Below are positions 23,691-34,861 of a stretch of DNA of 64,000 bases, piece after piece. Location of the stretch: NCBI GenBank assembly GCA_028641055.1, contig JAPCYS010000849.1, forward strand, positions 372,001 through 436,000, read 5' to 3'. The first letter of the stretch is position 1. Every line of letters starts with the position of its first letter. The stretch comes from Alopecurus myosuroides (Eukaryota; Streptophyta; Magnoliopsida; Poales; Poaceae). Made by a program: the position numbers and the translations under genes. Under the pieces are notes generated by a model. It saw nothing but the letters and a program-made list of their open reading frames with translations. It was not told the origin of the DNA and made no database searches.

Positions 23691-23979
23691 AAAGAGCTAT
23701 GGCTCGGATCCTATCTATTTAAGAGATGGGGTGCGGCCACAAGGGGGTATCCTTGCGCAAGCACCTAACCTACTAGAACTAGGACTCTTGGTTTGGGTGG
23801 ACACAACCCAAACCGACTCACAATGGATACAAACCGACCCAGCATTAAGGGGTGCGACTAATAATGGTATACAAACCAGACCTAACATTGTTAGGATTTC
23901 TACTAAGTGCATTTGACCTTGTGGAGGCACCATCTCCTTGTCATCATCAAAATAACAATTGTTTTCAATGAATAACAAT

Positions 23980-24825
23980 TGTTATTTTCTGTTATTTCTT
24001 GTTTTCACCATGCTAGTACGTGTTCTCCATCTTCTAGTCCATCTTCATCCATGTGCATCTCCTCTTCATGATCTCCTCCATTCATGCTTGTGTTATCAAT
24101 AAACCTGAGAATACATAAGTGCATGGATTTAGCTAGTATAAAGTTCTCACAATTATAAACACTAGTCAGCAACCCATGCATCAGCACGGGGTAGTAATTT
24201 TAAAAGACACAATAAAATTAATGAGAATTGCAAAATGTATTTTTATTTGCAATAAAATTGATCCTTTTTTTTATAAGAGCTTTCAGGTTAGCATATCTAT
24301 GCCATATTTCACATCAAGGCAACAACACCAGTTATTGCATTTTATTTCCATGATAAGGTCAACATGCGGATGAGCTGCGCGCCTTGCTATGGGCCACGGC
24401 CGAATTCAAGGTATTATTTCTTCTTTTAAATTATTTTGAAAATTGCTGAGCTTTTTGACGTTTGTTCAAACTCGTGGAAGGCTTTTTTTTTTGTCTTATC
24501 AGTGTTTCCCTATATTTCTAGTTTTCTTGTTGTACATGGACCGTAGCGTTCTAGGAGTGATTCGGATGTTTCAAAATGTCAACGTTCAAATTTGGAAGTT
24601 TGCCTGAATATTTTTAGGCTGCCCTATAAATTTTTAGAAGCTCGTCATTCAGTTGTTTGAAAACTTTCATAATTTATTATATATCAGCATATAAGATGTT
24701 AAAAGTTAGTGTGTAATTTCTTTAAATTGATCCTTCTGACATCCCAACAAAACCATCATGAAAACTAATGTTGATAGTTTTCTTTAGGCGATGGCCGGAG
24801 GCCGGAGTCTTAGATCATGATATAT
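23980..24825. other. AT-rich sequence, nothing recognised
   Basis: Short frames only. No element ends or protein homology were noticed. Confidence 0.4.
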
Positions 24826-24960
24826 TCTCCCTCTATTTTTATCTGTACGGCAATAATTTAGGAGAGAAAAAACATGTAATTAATTTAGCACGAATATCTG
24901 GATGCATATGATTCAGGAAACCATGGAAGACTATTAATGCTAAAAAAATGACACTTAAAT

Positions 24961-25057
24961 TACTCCGTCCAATGAGGAATTAGTGTCGGAAGCTGTGTAG
25001 AATTTTGTGCTAGCTTAGTATTAATTCCACGACAGTTAATTCGGATCGGAGGTAGTA
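24961..25057. mobile_element. Stowaway-like MITE (97 bp)
   Basis: The left end is TACTCCGTCCAATGAGG. The right end, reversed, is TACTACCTCCGATCCGAATT, and the inner parts also pair: GAATTAGTGTCGGAAG with GAATTAACTGTCGTGG. TA dinucleotides flank both ends, as expected for Tc1/mariner-related Stowaway elements. Confidence 0.7.
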
Positions 25058-25196
25058 GATTTTTTAAGCGAGAGGCCATATGTACTCCCAAAATCTAGAA
25101 AACATAGGAAACCCACAATCCCAGGGAGTAGCTTTAACCGATCGACCTATATGCCACAATTCATCTGAACTTGAGCACATCCCTCCTTTTGGCTAC

Positions 25197-25266
25197 TACT
25201 CTCCCCATTTCAAATTAAGCGACGCGGATTTTGTAAAAACGCATCATTTATTTGGTACAGAGAGTA
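25197..25266. mobile_element. Stowaway-like MITE (70 bp)
   Basis: The left end is TACTCTCCCCATTTCAAAT; the right end reversed is TACTCTCTGTACCAAATAAA. TA at both edges is the target duplication. Very short, so probably an internally deleted copy. Confidence 0.6.
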
Positions 25267-25631
25267 TTAAATTGACATTTTTAATTATTACGTACTCTCG
25301 CATTGTTTTGAGCTTATTCTTTAAATATCTCAAATATGGATGTTGAATTTCATTCCGTACTTCTAAATCGCTGGTTTGTGATTTATTTTCACAGTTTTGC
25401 AAGTGTTTGCTTTTTTTATATGATCTAGATTTGTTTTTAAATATTTGCAACATGGATTTCGATATTTTTTAAACGAACTTCTTTATTTTTGAGTCATAAA
25501 ATTTTGAGAGTACGTACATATAAGAGTATGATTTATGGAAGCTATTTGTATAATTATATGCATATAAGCGTATTGTTATATGAGTGTGTGTACGTAAACA
25601 AATTATTCACCTACCTAGACGAACAATGTTA

Positions 25632-26597
25632 CTCTTTTATTTTTTTGAACAGATTGGGGGTCGAAGACCCCAGAAGCTGCAAGATTACATGAGGTGGGTA
25701 CAAATTACATCCAGGTCCCTAACGAAACTTGCCCTATAGACCTTGAACTTCGAAGAAAGGACCGGAACAATACAAAGAGGACCCTGGAACACAAGATAAA
25801 AAGCAATCAAGTCCAGCTTGCCCTCCACCTTCGATTCGCCGGCGTCCTCCAAGCCAGATGCGCCGAGGACGGAGCCCAGTTTGCTCGCAACTCTCCCGAG
25901 CCGACGAAGGAGCACAGCCGCCAGCTGCCGCCCGAAGCGCGGGGACGAACCACTTGCGCTCTGGACGGCGTCGAGCCCTGGCGGTTTCTCCAGCAGGCCT
26001 CCATCGCGGAGGTAGAAGTTGAGCCACCCTCTTGGCCCTGATATGCGTAAGCAGCAGATGCTTCGCATTGTTTGCTCGTCGATGCAGCCGGTAACCAGGC
26101 TCCCATCGAAGAAGATGGAAGCGGCAGCAGCGTCTCGAATCCGCCCCTCGCCTCCACGGCCGGTCAGCAGAAAGACACCACCCGCAGCTTCAATAAACTC
26201 GAGAGGGAGTCGAGAGTGCTCCGGATCTGGAGTCTCTCCATCGATCTTATGCAGGAGAAGGGATCCCGCTGCTATCTCCCAAGCATCTCCCTCCCACCAC
26301 GAGAGATCGAGATTTGAGAGCAGCAACAGCGACACCACACCGGCGAGGATCGGGCTCACCGGCGTAGAAATCCCTAACGGCAGAGCGCCACTACACGAAG
26401 AACGAGAACATCCACTGCAAAGAAAACCTAGATTACTGCTGTACAAAGGGGGCCGGCACCCTAACTCATCACCATACCGACTAGCGCACGCGCCAGCGGC
26501 AGGGATGGCCGGAGAACGGCGTCGGCGCCGGCGGACTCTCAAGGGGGTGGAGAGCGGTGGAGAGGGGAACGAGAGAAAAGAATGCTAGCTACCCACT
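25632..26597 (-). mobile_element. Non-LTR retroposon of 966 bp with poly(A), perfect 12 bp TSD
   Basis: CGAACAATGTTA occurs at 25620-25631 and again at 26598-26609, directly flanking the segment. The minus strand ends in GTTCAAAAAAATAAAAG, a poly(A)-like tail, preceded by the hairpin GGGGTC-TTC-GACCCC. These features show insertion by target-primed reverse transcription. The body is GC-rich (70%-like composition by eye) compared with the AT-rich surroundings and is almost entirely open on the minus strand. Confidence 0.85.
25685..26542 (-). CDS. 285-codon ORF inside the retroposon, function unknown
   Basis: An open frame of 285 codons covers nearly the whole retroposon; its most 5' usable start is TTG, not ATG. 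The protein starts with an Arg run (RVRRRRRRSPAIPAAG), has a hydrophobic middle (ILAGVVSLLLLSNLDLS) and a C-terminal half with GSSPRFGRQLAAVLLRRLG. I do not recognise any domain. High GC favours long chance ORFs, so coding status is doubtful. Alternatives: the 3' part of a LINE ORF, a retrotransposed host transcript, or non-coding retroposon body. Confidence 0.3.
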   Translation of the reverse strand: MRVRRRRRRSPAIPAAGACASRYGDELGCRPPLYSSNLGFLCSGCSRSSCSGALPLGISTPVSPILAGVVSLLLLSNLDLSWWEGDAWEIAAGSLLLHKIDGETPDPEHSRLPLEFIEAAGGVFLLTGRGGEGRIRDAAAASIFFDGSLVTGCIDEQTMRSICCLRISGPRGWLNFYLRDGGLLEKPPGLDAVQSASGSSPRFGRQLAAVLLRRLGRVASKLGSVLGASGLEDAGESKVEGKLDLIAFYLVFQGPLCIVPVLSSKFKVYRASFVRDLDVICTHLM

Positions 26598-26966
26598 CGA
26601 ACAATGTTAGTCCGTGATACCTATCTTGCTCGCAGTGTCATGCATGCATACGTAACTTTATTTTTGAAGGAAGCAGGAAGCATGCGTACGTAACTTCATT
26701 AATAGGTTTCTGAAAAAAAAACTTAAGTGACGTGATTTTTGTCTGCACGATTCTTTCCACCATAGTGTAACGTGTATGGATTTTTGGTTTTTGTTTTTTG
26801 CAATCTACTGTAACGCATATAGAGTCCTGACCAATCGGGTCTCGTTTAAAACAAAACAGTTAGGAATGTGGACTCCTGGCCAATCGAATCTCCCTTGAAA
26901 CAAACGTACAGCCAGCTAGGAATAGAGTTCCCATATGTCTTTCAATCCTAGACGCATAATAATTAT

Positions 26967-27188
26967 CTAATGGTTAAGTCTATATAGTTTTTGAGGATTA
27001 ACGTGGAGCCTCGTACGGTGCTTCCAATTAGTAGATATAAGATTATACTGAAGTAGGAGTGAATTCACATGTTGTTGTAATAGCTTGGTTCTTGATCTTG
27101 TCATTGGGCCAATCCTTACTTCATTAGCTTGTGTTGGAGCATTCTCATGTGTAACAATAGGTGAAGAGCTAGGTATGTCCTCATCAGA
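26967..27188 (-). pseudogene. Gypsy polyprotein C-terminal scrap
   Basis: The minus strand reads EVRIGPMTRSRTKLLQQHVN followed by SLLLQYNLI and a stop. GPMTRSR-A-KLLQQ-VNSLL is a recurring end sequence of grass LTR-element polyproteins. Only about 70 codons remain; upstream it runs into Harbinger sequence at 27189. Confidence 0.5.
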
Positions 27189-27639
27189 CTTGCCGCAACC
27201 GAGGCAAAGTGGGCGGGGTTCTCCAAAAAGACGGACAAGAAGATCGAGATCGAGCCCGGCAAGGCGGCATCCAAGAAGAGGCAAGGGGACTTCATGATTC
27301 TCACGACGGACACCTCGAACCTTGTTCCGCAAACGACGGCGGAGTGTGAGACGATGTGTGCTCAAAATCTTCGCCGAGATGGGCCTCGGTCCGGCGTCCA
27401 CTGCGACCAACGGGGCGGCATCCTCGGCGCGCATGGAGCGGCACGAAGCGAACCCGAGCGGCGGCAGCAACGAGACGCCAGGCGACACCCAGGGCACCGA
27501 GCGCGCCGTCGAGACCCAAGGCGACGAGCCAGCCGGCGAAACCCAGGGCGCCGAGGCCGAGCGCGCCGGCGACGAGTTCTACGGCTACACTCCCGACCCT
27601 GGCTTCCCCGGCTCCAACGACATCATCAACATCGACTGA
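27189..27639 (+). pseudogene. Harbinger-associated Myb/NAM-like protein, 3' part
   Basis: The plus strand reads LAATEAKWAGFSKKTDKK, then AASKKRQGDFMILTTDTS, matching the end of the NAM-associated domain (KWAxFxKKxDEKI...KKRxxDMxxLTxDT). It joins in sense to the NFTKNSTERR block ending at 22993. The tail is Ala/Gly/Glu-rich with repeated ETQGxExAxE units and ends ...DIINID before a stop at 27637-27639. One frameshift near 27375 separates two frames. Confidence 0.75.
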
Positions 27640-27912
27640 CAAACGCCAAGTGCGCCGGCGACGAATTTGTATCGTTTTGTAATGCCAAACATTTAAATTA
27701 TGGCCCAAAAACATAATTATGTAAGACTTTATTTATTTTTGTATTTGAACAATTAAAAAACTTGGAGAAAAATGCTTTGGGGTTTTGGTTTGGGGGCTCC
27801 GAGTGGGCAGCCGCGCCCCCCGTCGGCGCCTTCCCGTCCGGACGAGCCCCAAAGGGGCTAGCCGGGCGCCGATCTGGACGCCTATTGGGGGCCGCGACTG
27901 GAGATGCTCTAA

Positions 27913-28310
27913 TCGCCTACTGTGCCCTATGTTCAAGCTCAATGGGTAGATGACATGCTTTACCATATATCATTCAGAAAGGTGACATCCCGGTTGGGGT
28001 TTCGTATCATGTTCTAAGACCCAAAGTGCATCTAGAGGCTTTCTAGCCCAAACAGCTCTTGCCTTGGAAACCACCTTTTCCATAATGTGCTTGATTTCTC
28101 GGTTTGACAGCTCCACTTGGCCATCTACTTGGGAATTATATGGGTTTATGAACTTATGATTGTGAACCTCATATTTCCTTAATAATGTATCTAGCTGGTT
28201 ATTGTTAAAATGGGCTACACCATCACTAATCACAACCCTTGGCAGTCCAAATATAGGGAAGATGGCAGTTCTGGTTAACTTGCAAACTACTTTGGCATCA
28301 GCGTTTATAG
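27913..28310 (-). pseudogene. Athila-like gypsy integrase, central catalytic fragment
   Basis: The minus strand gives INADAKVVCKLTRTAIFP, FGLPRVVISDGVAHFNN, VDGQVELSNREIKHIMEK and ALWVLEHDTK. These carry the second catalytic Asp (ISDG) and the Glu (QVELSNRE) of the D-D-E integrase core. The usual GSHF is GVAHF here. It runs on one side into the LINE at 28311 and on the other into the Harbinger at 27909; the ends match the fragments at 49945 and 21200. Confidence 0.9.
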
Positions 28311-28428
28311 TTTTTTTTCAAGAACATGCAAGGATTTGCATGTCATGACATTAAGATAGGAGAGGGTTACAAAACACGGTTACAGAGATATAACCGGCAC
28401 TGCACACAGCCCGCTAGAGAAACAAAGT

Positions 28429-29211
28429 CTACTCCTCTCTAACACCCGTTTTGCGTCTCGCTTGTGACCAGAGGAGAAATTCCTCTCTGACTTTCCTAAC
28501 CAAGTACTCGAGATTGTGCTGCGATCTTTGGAAGTTCCTATCATTGCGCTCTAGCCATAGACGCCGGCAGCCGGCGATCACCAAAGTGGCCAGCTCCCTT
28601 CTTTTGTCTTTGGGGCTGCAAGCCTGCAAAATCCACCAACAATCTCGGAGGCAGCCGTCTTGATGAGGCAAGAAATCTGAGAAGGCCGAGAGGATTTGGT
28701 AACAGAAGGCCCGAGTAGTTGGGCATTGAACTAGCAAGTGATCAAAGCTCTCCGACGACTGATCACAAAGCAGGCACACAGCCGGTCCTGGGAGTTGCTT
28801 TCGTGCAAGACGATCACCCGTCCAGCATCTGTTTCTGAGTGCTAACCGCATGAAAATCTTCTCTTTGAGGGGAGCCCAGCTGCTCCACAGTAGTGCCGCA
28901 TAGTCCGCATCTATCTGGCCCAGGAAGTAGGCATTGTAGGCAGATTTGGCGGTGTAGATGCTGTTTGTCGTGAGCTTCCAAATGAAACTGTCTTGCTCGA
29001 ATGAGGGGAGGCCGCTGTCGTTGATGTGCTACCACAAATCGATGAACTGTGCAATAGCCGGTATAGAAAGGGAACCTGTGATCGAAGAAACCCAGCGATT
29101 ATCAGCCAATGCCTACGCCACTGTCATACGGAGTGTTGCCGCGGGCCGGACACACTTGGCAAGGTCCGGGGCCATGTCAAGTGCGCTGCGGCCATTAATC
29201 CATTGGTCCAC
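28429..29211 (-). pseudogene. LINE ORF2, C-terminal part with zf-RVT domain
   Basis: Continues ORF2 after the family B insertion: VDQWINGRSALDMAP follows GNGELTLFWVD from the other side without loss. One in-frame stop occurs near 29115. The zf-RVT region runs DSFIWKLTTNSIYTAKSAY, WAPLKEKIFMRLALRNRCW, then AVCLLCDQSSESFDHLLVQC with the Cys/His ligands. The stop of ORF2 is at 28429-28431, followed by about 118 bp of 3' UTR to the poly(A). Confidence 0.88.
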
Positions 29212-31443
29212 TGTCGCACCCTGACTTCTAGGGGATACTCACCGTACGAACTGGATAGCAGATGCTTGGATTATGGGGCATAAATGCTCCCACGTCCCAG
29301 CTTCCTGGTAGGCCTGCGCTTATGCGCGACAACACAAGCCCTGCTATTCCATCGTCGATGTAAACTATCCACTAGAGATCAAAGGCACTTCCGTCGACAT
29401 ACTTCAAACCATACACACATGGTACGTCAACGGCGTTTAACAAGTGATATCACAACAGATCTCTACGACACAAAAGATTGAAATAAGTTGCAAATGGCTC
29501 TCATTAGAGCAGAGATAGCAAATACAATCATTCAGAGGGCACATGCCCCAACAATACATCATTACCATACAGCGGAAGCATTCAACATGTCTGAGTACAG
29601 ACAAGAACCAAATAGGCCTAAGAGGCCGGAAACAAACAGACGGAGCCCATCCACGAAGTCTCGGATCCTGCCCGGGTCCGCTATCTACTCGTCAGCAGTC
29701 TCGTCGTCATACTCCACGTAGTAGCCACCATGTAGATCCTCGGAAACGTCGTCTGCGTAAACCACAGCCCCAAAGGGGTCAGTACATAAACGTACTGGCA
29801 AGCAAGACTCACAGTTCACCAAAGTGTAACCCGTCAACACCAAGCATAGATGCCTTGGGTTCAACGGAAGAGAGGGGATATAAAAGATGCTGCAACTGGC
29901 TGCGCTAACCAACTACAGAGATTCTACCACTTCCGGCTAACAGAAAGGAGATAAGATCGGATGGTAACCAACTGAAAGATAACTTCAAACAAACCCATCC
30001 TGGATCTCGCCCCTTATCCAAAGAAGCAATCCGAGAACAACTCACACAGTTGTATTAAAGGTGAATCAAGTTATTGTGTCATCAACCTATTACTAGTCAA
30101 GTTATTAATCATAGGGTGTAACATGTTTGATCATTATGTTTAAGTTGTCCTGAGTACTTGTTAGCCAGTACTTTTCACCAAGTAATCCATAACCGCGGAA
30201 AACACGGCTTCTCGAGAAGATTATCCCTGCAGGGTTGCACCAATTTGGCCGTACACTCAAGAATAACCCGCCAGATGGAAATGCACTTCCACCAAGCGGG
30301 GTACTCTACACAACCAACCATTCTTCGCATCAAGCCCAAAGAACCTTGGGCGCACGGCTAATCGAGCCCAGAAGAAAATGGACCCTCATAGCACTCTAAG
30401 AACGTGTCCCCCTATATGCCGACTACAAAAGTTCCACCCTGGCCTGGGCTCGCAAAAACATGCATGCGGCAAATGGAAAACACGAACTAAATGAGGCGAT
30501 TTGGACGAGATGCGAATCAGGTCAAGTTGGGGGGCGCCCATACTCGCTTCCCAAATGCGGGTAGTGCGCTCATCATGGATCAGTAGACAAGACCCTTTTC
30601 CTATTAGGGTCGACACTAGCAGGCTCCAAAACCTCTCATGGGCCTCCTGCCGGTGCCTTATCATCAAGTTTATTATTAATAGTAACATTAGCATGATTGA
30701 TTGATTAAACATCGAGCCCCCACAACGTGATAGGAATAGTGACAGAAAGTAACGGGTAACAGACTCGAGCAAAAACAACCTAAGCATGCTAGATAAGACT
30801 AAGGCAACAAGCAAGGGGTTTTAGGTATGGAGGTGAGGCAATATCAAGGTTAAGGGATTCATGTGATGGGTTCGTAACAGAAACAACTACTACTAAGGCT
30901 TAGCAGAAAAGAACAACGGAAAGTATCGGTAACCAATGTTGAAAGGAACACAGTGGTTCATGTGAGTGATAACTTGCCTGCAAAACCCAGTAGCCTGGTA
31001 CTGAGCTAACCCTTAGACGGGGTGTCGTAAGTATCGTCGGTCTCAACGTCGTCGTGTATCCGGGAAGAAGCAAAACAAACATTGCAGAAAGATAAACAAT
31101 CATTATCATGGCATTGTGCACAATCAAATATGATGCATGTCAAGTTAAGGGTTGCATCAAAATAAACTAGTTGACAAGATAGAAACAGGATTAAATGGAC
31201 CCATATGCAATTGGATTGCATATGGAAAGCCCATGAATTATGGTTGAATTAATTGTTTTACAACTAATCAAATTGTGTAAGTGAATTAGCATGATGCATG
31301 AATGAGGAAAACAACAAAATAACAACAATAGAACCAAATGGAAATAAGGCTTAACAAGTTTGGAAATTCATTTGTTAAGGTTGGGAATTTTGGTTGATTA
31401 AAGGTGTCACACAAGCATTTGTTGTTTTCACCACTTTTAATTG

Positions 31444-32010
31444 TTCAAAATAGATAACAAAGTTTTATATTTGAAAAGAAAACAAGATTTAGTTGGAATA
31501 CATGTTTCACTTGTTGAAAAAGGATTCCAAATAAATTATTTATGGATTAAACAAGTTTAAGCAAGAATTAAATGAATTTAATTCAAACATGAACTTATTT
31601 GAATTTTTATTTGTTCAAAACATTAAACCAAATTCATATTTGAAGAGTTTATACTTTTAGGGTTGGAAAACATATTTTATATGTTCCAAAAGAATTTGTT
31701 TTGATCAAGTTATGAATTTAACAATATTAAATGAATTAAATAAGGTTTAAATTATTTAACCACTTTTAACTATTCAAAACATGAAACAAATTTTATATTT
31801 GAAAAGGTGGTTTAATTTTGCATGGAAAACATATTTCATTTGTGGAAATTGGATTTAAGATGAGCAAGTTATTATTTTGGCAATTTTAAATGCAATAAAC
31901 AAGAAACAGTTGTTTTCAGCAATTTAAATTATTCAAAACAGCAAACAAAATTTATATTTGGAAAGTACATTTAATTTGGGACAGAAAACATATTTAAAAA
32001 GTGAAAATTG
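31444..32010. repeat. 159 bp periodic array in left family B LTR
   Basis: The marker TTCAAAA...TTATATTTG recurs at 31444, 31614, 31773 and 31932, spacings 170, 159 and 159. Each unit also contains GGAAAACATATTT and CAATTTTAAAT-like blocks. Units are diverged from one another. Confidence 0.75.
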
Positions 32011-32198
32011 GAGTTAAAATGAAATAGTTATGCAATTTACAAAATTGAGGTGCAATCTGCCATTTTTACCTTATTAAGGACTTAGGAAAAATTATTTCAG
32101 GGCTAGAATTTAATTACCAGGGGCCTATTGGTGATTTGTAGTTGTTTTGGATCTGAGTAAATAAAACAAAAAAAGGTTGTTGTATTATGCAGGGGGTG

Positions 32199-32254
32199 GG
32201 ATTCGATCCCCTGCCCTCTGCTTCCTGCGCCCAAGGGAAGAACCAGATGGGCTG
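32199..32254 (-). other. tRNA-like module 1 in left family B LTR
   Basis: Minus strand: CAGCCCATCTGG (A-box like) and GGATCGAATCC (B-box with one mismatch) 44 bp apart start to start. Confidence 0.5.
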
Positions 32255-32354
32255 CTGCTGTTCAGTTGTCAGAGAAGGGGAACTTGGGGACTTATGGTTC
32301 AGATAGTGGCTTAACTGAATTAAACGAAAAATTGCGCAGAAAAGAGTGGGGCTG

Positions 32355-32408
32355 GGATTCGATCCCGTGACCTGGGGTGTGCGCGCAAGGTTCGCTGCCA
32401 GTGGGCTG
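32355..32408 (-). other. tRNA-like module 2 in left family B LTR
   Basis: Minus strand: CAGCCCACTGG and GGATCGAATCC, 43 bp apart. A second module about 155 bp from the first; both are kept in the right LTR at 37848 and 37999. Confidence 0.5.
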
Positions 32409-33957
32409 TGCTTGCGTCGTGGTGATAGGAGGGGTTCGTGGGGGGGTAAGAGGTGTGGTTCCGCGGGGTTTTCTGAACTTAACTGAACATGGATCGATCG
32501 TTTCCTGTAACTAGTCAGCCAACGGAGGCATGCAGCGACCTGCTCGCCGGAGGGGGCGCCGGGTGGCCGTGGCTGGGCTGCTGCGAGGTGGGTGCGGCCG
32601 AGGGAGTGGGAGGAGGCGAGAGGGGAACCGAGGGCTCACTTGGATCGGATCGGACAGGGGACGCGATGGTCGAGGCAGTCGGGGTCGCTGACGGACAGGA
32701 GCGGCTTCGTCCTCCTCCGGCGATGGCGTGGCCATCCAGGCCGCTCCCAGCAAGCGGCGACGAGGCGATGAGCTCCAGGGGAACGCCCCGGTTCCATTCC
32801 CGGCGGCGGATTCCCCTCGAGGTGGACGTGGCACCGGCGTTGAGGGGAGGAGGTGGCGGTTCATGGTGGTGTGGGTGTCGAGGTTCAGTCAACAGAGGGA
32901 AGGAAGGATGATGGCGGCGCTAGGGTTAGGTATAGGCTCTAGGGTTAGCAGGTAGAGGGGTGGAGGGTGGTTTTATGGAGGGAGAGGCATGGGTACGGCA
33001 AGCATCTGGAGGGCAGAAGGTGATCGTGCGGCTGCTTCTGTGTTCGTACACAGTTGACGTCACGCGAGGAAGAAGATGCTCACGAAGGGGTATGGGCCAG
33101 AACAGGGGGTGGGCTGGGCTAGATTAGTTAGCTGCTGCCTCCTCTCTTTTTATTTTATTTTTGTACTGTTTTTTTTTTGTAGCAAAGGCTTTTGGATAGA
33201 AAAGATAGGTTTTTGATGAGAGAAAAATTTGGAAAAATTTGGATAAGCTCCTTAGCTGAAATGCAACCACTTGGTAGTTTTGGTTTTCCAAATTTCAAAT
33301 GTGTGCTTGCTGTTTAAAATTAAACCCAATTTAATTGAATTTTGCAATATTGGTTAATATTAGAAAAACAAGGTATTTTTCAATAGGGTTTTCTTTAGGG
33401 TTTAAAAGGGATTTAATGAATTCAAATTAGTGGTGCATTTCATGGATTCAAAAGGTTAATGAATTGAGAATTGGTTTGAGTTTGGAAATAATTTGAAATT
33501 AATTGATTAATATGGGAAACAAGGATTGTAATAGGGTAACCCCTATGATTTAATTTGATTAAATTAGTTGATTAAATTCATAAGTTCAAATTGGTTCTGT
33601 TTGATGCATTTGATTTGAAATTGAAAGTGATTTGGGATTTGATTGATTGAATAAAACCAACAATTTCATAGATGAACATTATGGAAGAAAAGAAAACAAT
33701 TTGGTTGTTTTTATTTGAAATAACATTTTGGAAATTGTAACATCACAAGGATGAAACAAAGGGTTTGAATTTTGGTTTGAAATTCAAATAGAAAACAAAG
33801 GAAAACAAATGAAAACAGTTGGAAAACAACTGAAAACAGAGGAAAACAAATGGAAAACAAACAAAACAAATGCAATCAACATGATGCCATGATGCAAAAC
33901 ATAAAATAACAGAGAGCAAACATTCTAAAGGCTATTTTTCAGACTTGGGATGTTACA

Positions 33958-33975
33958 AAACGCCCCCCTTGAAGG
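33958..33975 (-). promoter_or_regulatory. Polypurine tract of family B
   Basis: On the minus strand AAGGGGGGCGTTT lies directly before the 3' LTR start TGTAACATCC. This is the expected position and composition of the plus-strand primer for reverse transcription. Confidence 0.75.
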
Positions 33976-34849
33976 AATCGCGCCGAGATTCCTACTGAGA
34001 AAAGAGAAGGTCCGGAAACTTCTTGGGTAGACGTCAGGGAATTTGGAAACCACCGGAACATTTTCAAGTAAAGGGGAGAGATTTTGCACCAAGGGTGTAT
34101 AGCTGAATGGAACTTGATTCATTTGAGAATAGATTATCTGGCTAGAATGGTGGAACAGAGTTATTGACATCAATGCAACAGAATAACATCAATGTCAGAA
34201 TCAGCAACATGATAGTAACGAGGAATATGTGGCCTCCCATTAGAATTGGATTGTATGTTGTGGAAAAGATTGTTGACACAAAGGAATGTGATTCTCCGGT
34301 ATCAAATAACACTTTAACTGGATAAGAGTTTACGAGCAAGTTTTGATTAGACGCCGGTAGAAGATTTGAAGTGGAAAACAACAACAAGATTTCAACGGAC
34401 GAAAAGGATGTTGAGAAGAACAGGATAATGAAGCAACTCCGGGAAAACGAGAACAAAACTCCTGAGGTACTACAGAAAAACCCATCCGGGCTTCTAAAGG
34501 ATCAATATCTACTGCTTAAGGAATAGAGGATCTGCTTCCGGGGCTTACACGCCTCCGTTCTCAATCATGAGTAGGCAACATGATAAATCATGTCACAACC
34601 ACCTCCATTCCTATGGTCTAGTAGATATAACCATCCTAGAGAAACCAGAATTCGTGAAATCCTAACTTGAAAGTTCAGATGAGAAGGGAAAACAACGTTG
34701 CACTTCCTTACCAGAAAAAGGGAGGGAGGGTGGGGAAAAGAAGAAAAAGAACAGAATTCCTACTCTCACGTTTCATTTTCCCTATATAGCTACAAAATAG
34801 TTTCTAGACTCAACTGCGACCAGTAAAAAGGGATCCTACAGGCAGACAG

Positions 34850-34861
34850 GCTCTGATACCA
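34850..34861 (-). promoter_or_regulatory. tRNA-iMet primer binding site of family B
   Basis: GCTCTGATACCA on the plus strand, 2 bp from the LTR start at 34864; the same site and spacing as in family A. Confidence 0.92.

Larger units (their letters stand above)
22994..27188. other. Composite 4.2 kb insertion inside the Harbinger gene
   Basis: It interrupts a protein that reads across its two edges, so it arrived after the Harbinger. Contents: a pair of direct repeats (23173-23690), AT-rich sequence with little structure (23980-24800), two Stowaway MITEs, a retroposed 966 bp unit, and at the right edge a gypsy polyprotein end on the minus strand. I could not find one pair of matching ends for the whole segment. 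Confidence 0.55.
21204..27909 (+). mobile_element. PIF/Harbinger-type DNA transposon (6.7 kb, invaded)
   Basis: The left end starts GAGCATCTCCAGTCGCG at 21204; the right end at 27909 is its inverted copy, followed on both sides by CCCCCAA after one mismatched base. TAA at 21201-21203 and 27910-27912 is the 3 bp target duplication typical of PIF/Harbinger. Removing the element restores the Athila integrase (HLPIELEH... joined to ...ELNLDLGNAG), confirming the edges. It carries a Myb/NAM-associated ORF on the plus strand but no DDE transposase, so it is non-autonomous or gutted. About 4.2 kb of foreign sequence (22991-27188) sits inside its gene. Confidence 0.9.
29212..33957 (-). repeat. Family B LTR, left copy (3' LTR in sense)
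   Basis: 4,746 bp with TGT...ACA ends. Along the plus strand it has a conserved segment to 31000, the 159 bp periodic AT-rich array (31440-32000), two tRNA-like modules (32199-32254 and 32355-32408), a GC-rich island (32480-33060), an AT-rich stretch, and a purine-rich GAAAACAAA tract near 33790-33870. Confidence 0.95.

Noticed and set aside
24827..24870. Second Stowaway MITE starting CTCCCTCTATTTTTATC
   Set aside because: One end resembles a Stowaway terminus but I found no matching opposite end.
25685..26542. Host protein-coding gene
   Set aside because: No ATG start, no recognised domain, and the unit is flanked by a TSD and poly(A), so it is a retroposed segment rather than a resident gene.
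28311..28320. Poly(T) at 28311 as a pol III terminator
   Set aside because: It is the poly(A) tail of the minus-strand LINE, shown by the adjacent TSD and ORF2 end.
30386..30814. 142-codon minus-strand ORF in family B LTR
   Set aside because: Located entirely inside the LTR and altered at several residues in the other LTR (36037-36465); hydrophobic composition follows from AT-rich sequence.
32489..32911. GC-rich ORFs on both strands
   Set aside because: Several overlapping frames on both strands of one GC-rich island, with indels between LTR copies; no sign of coding constraint.
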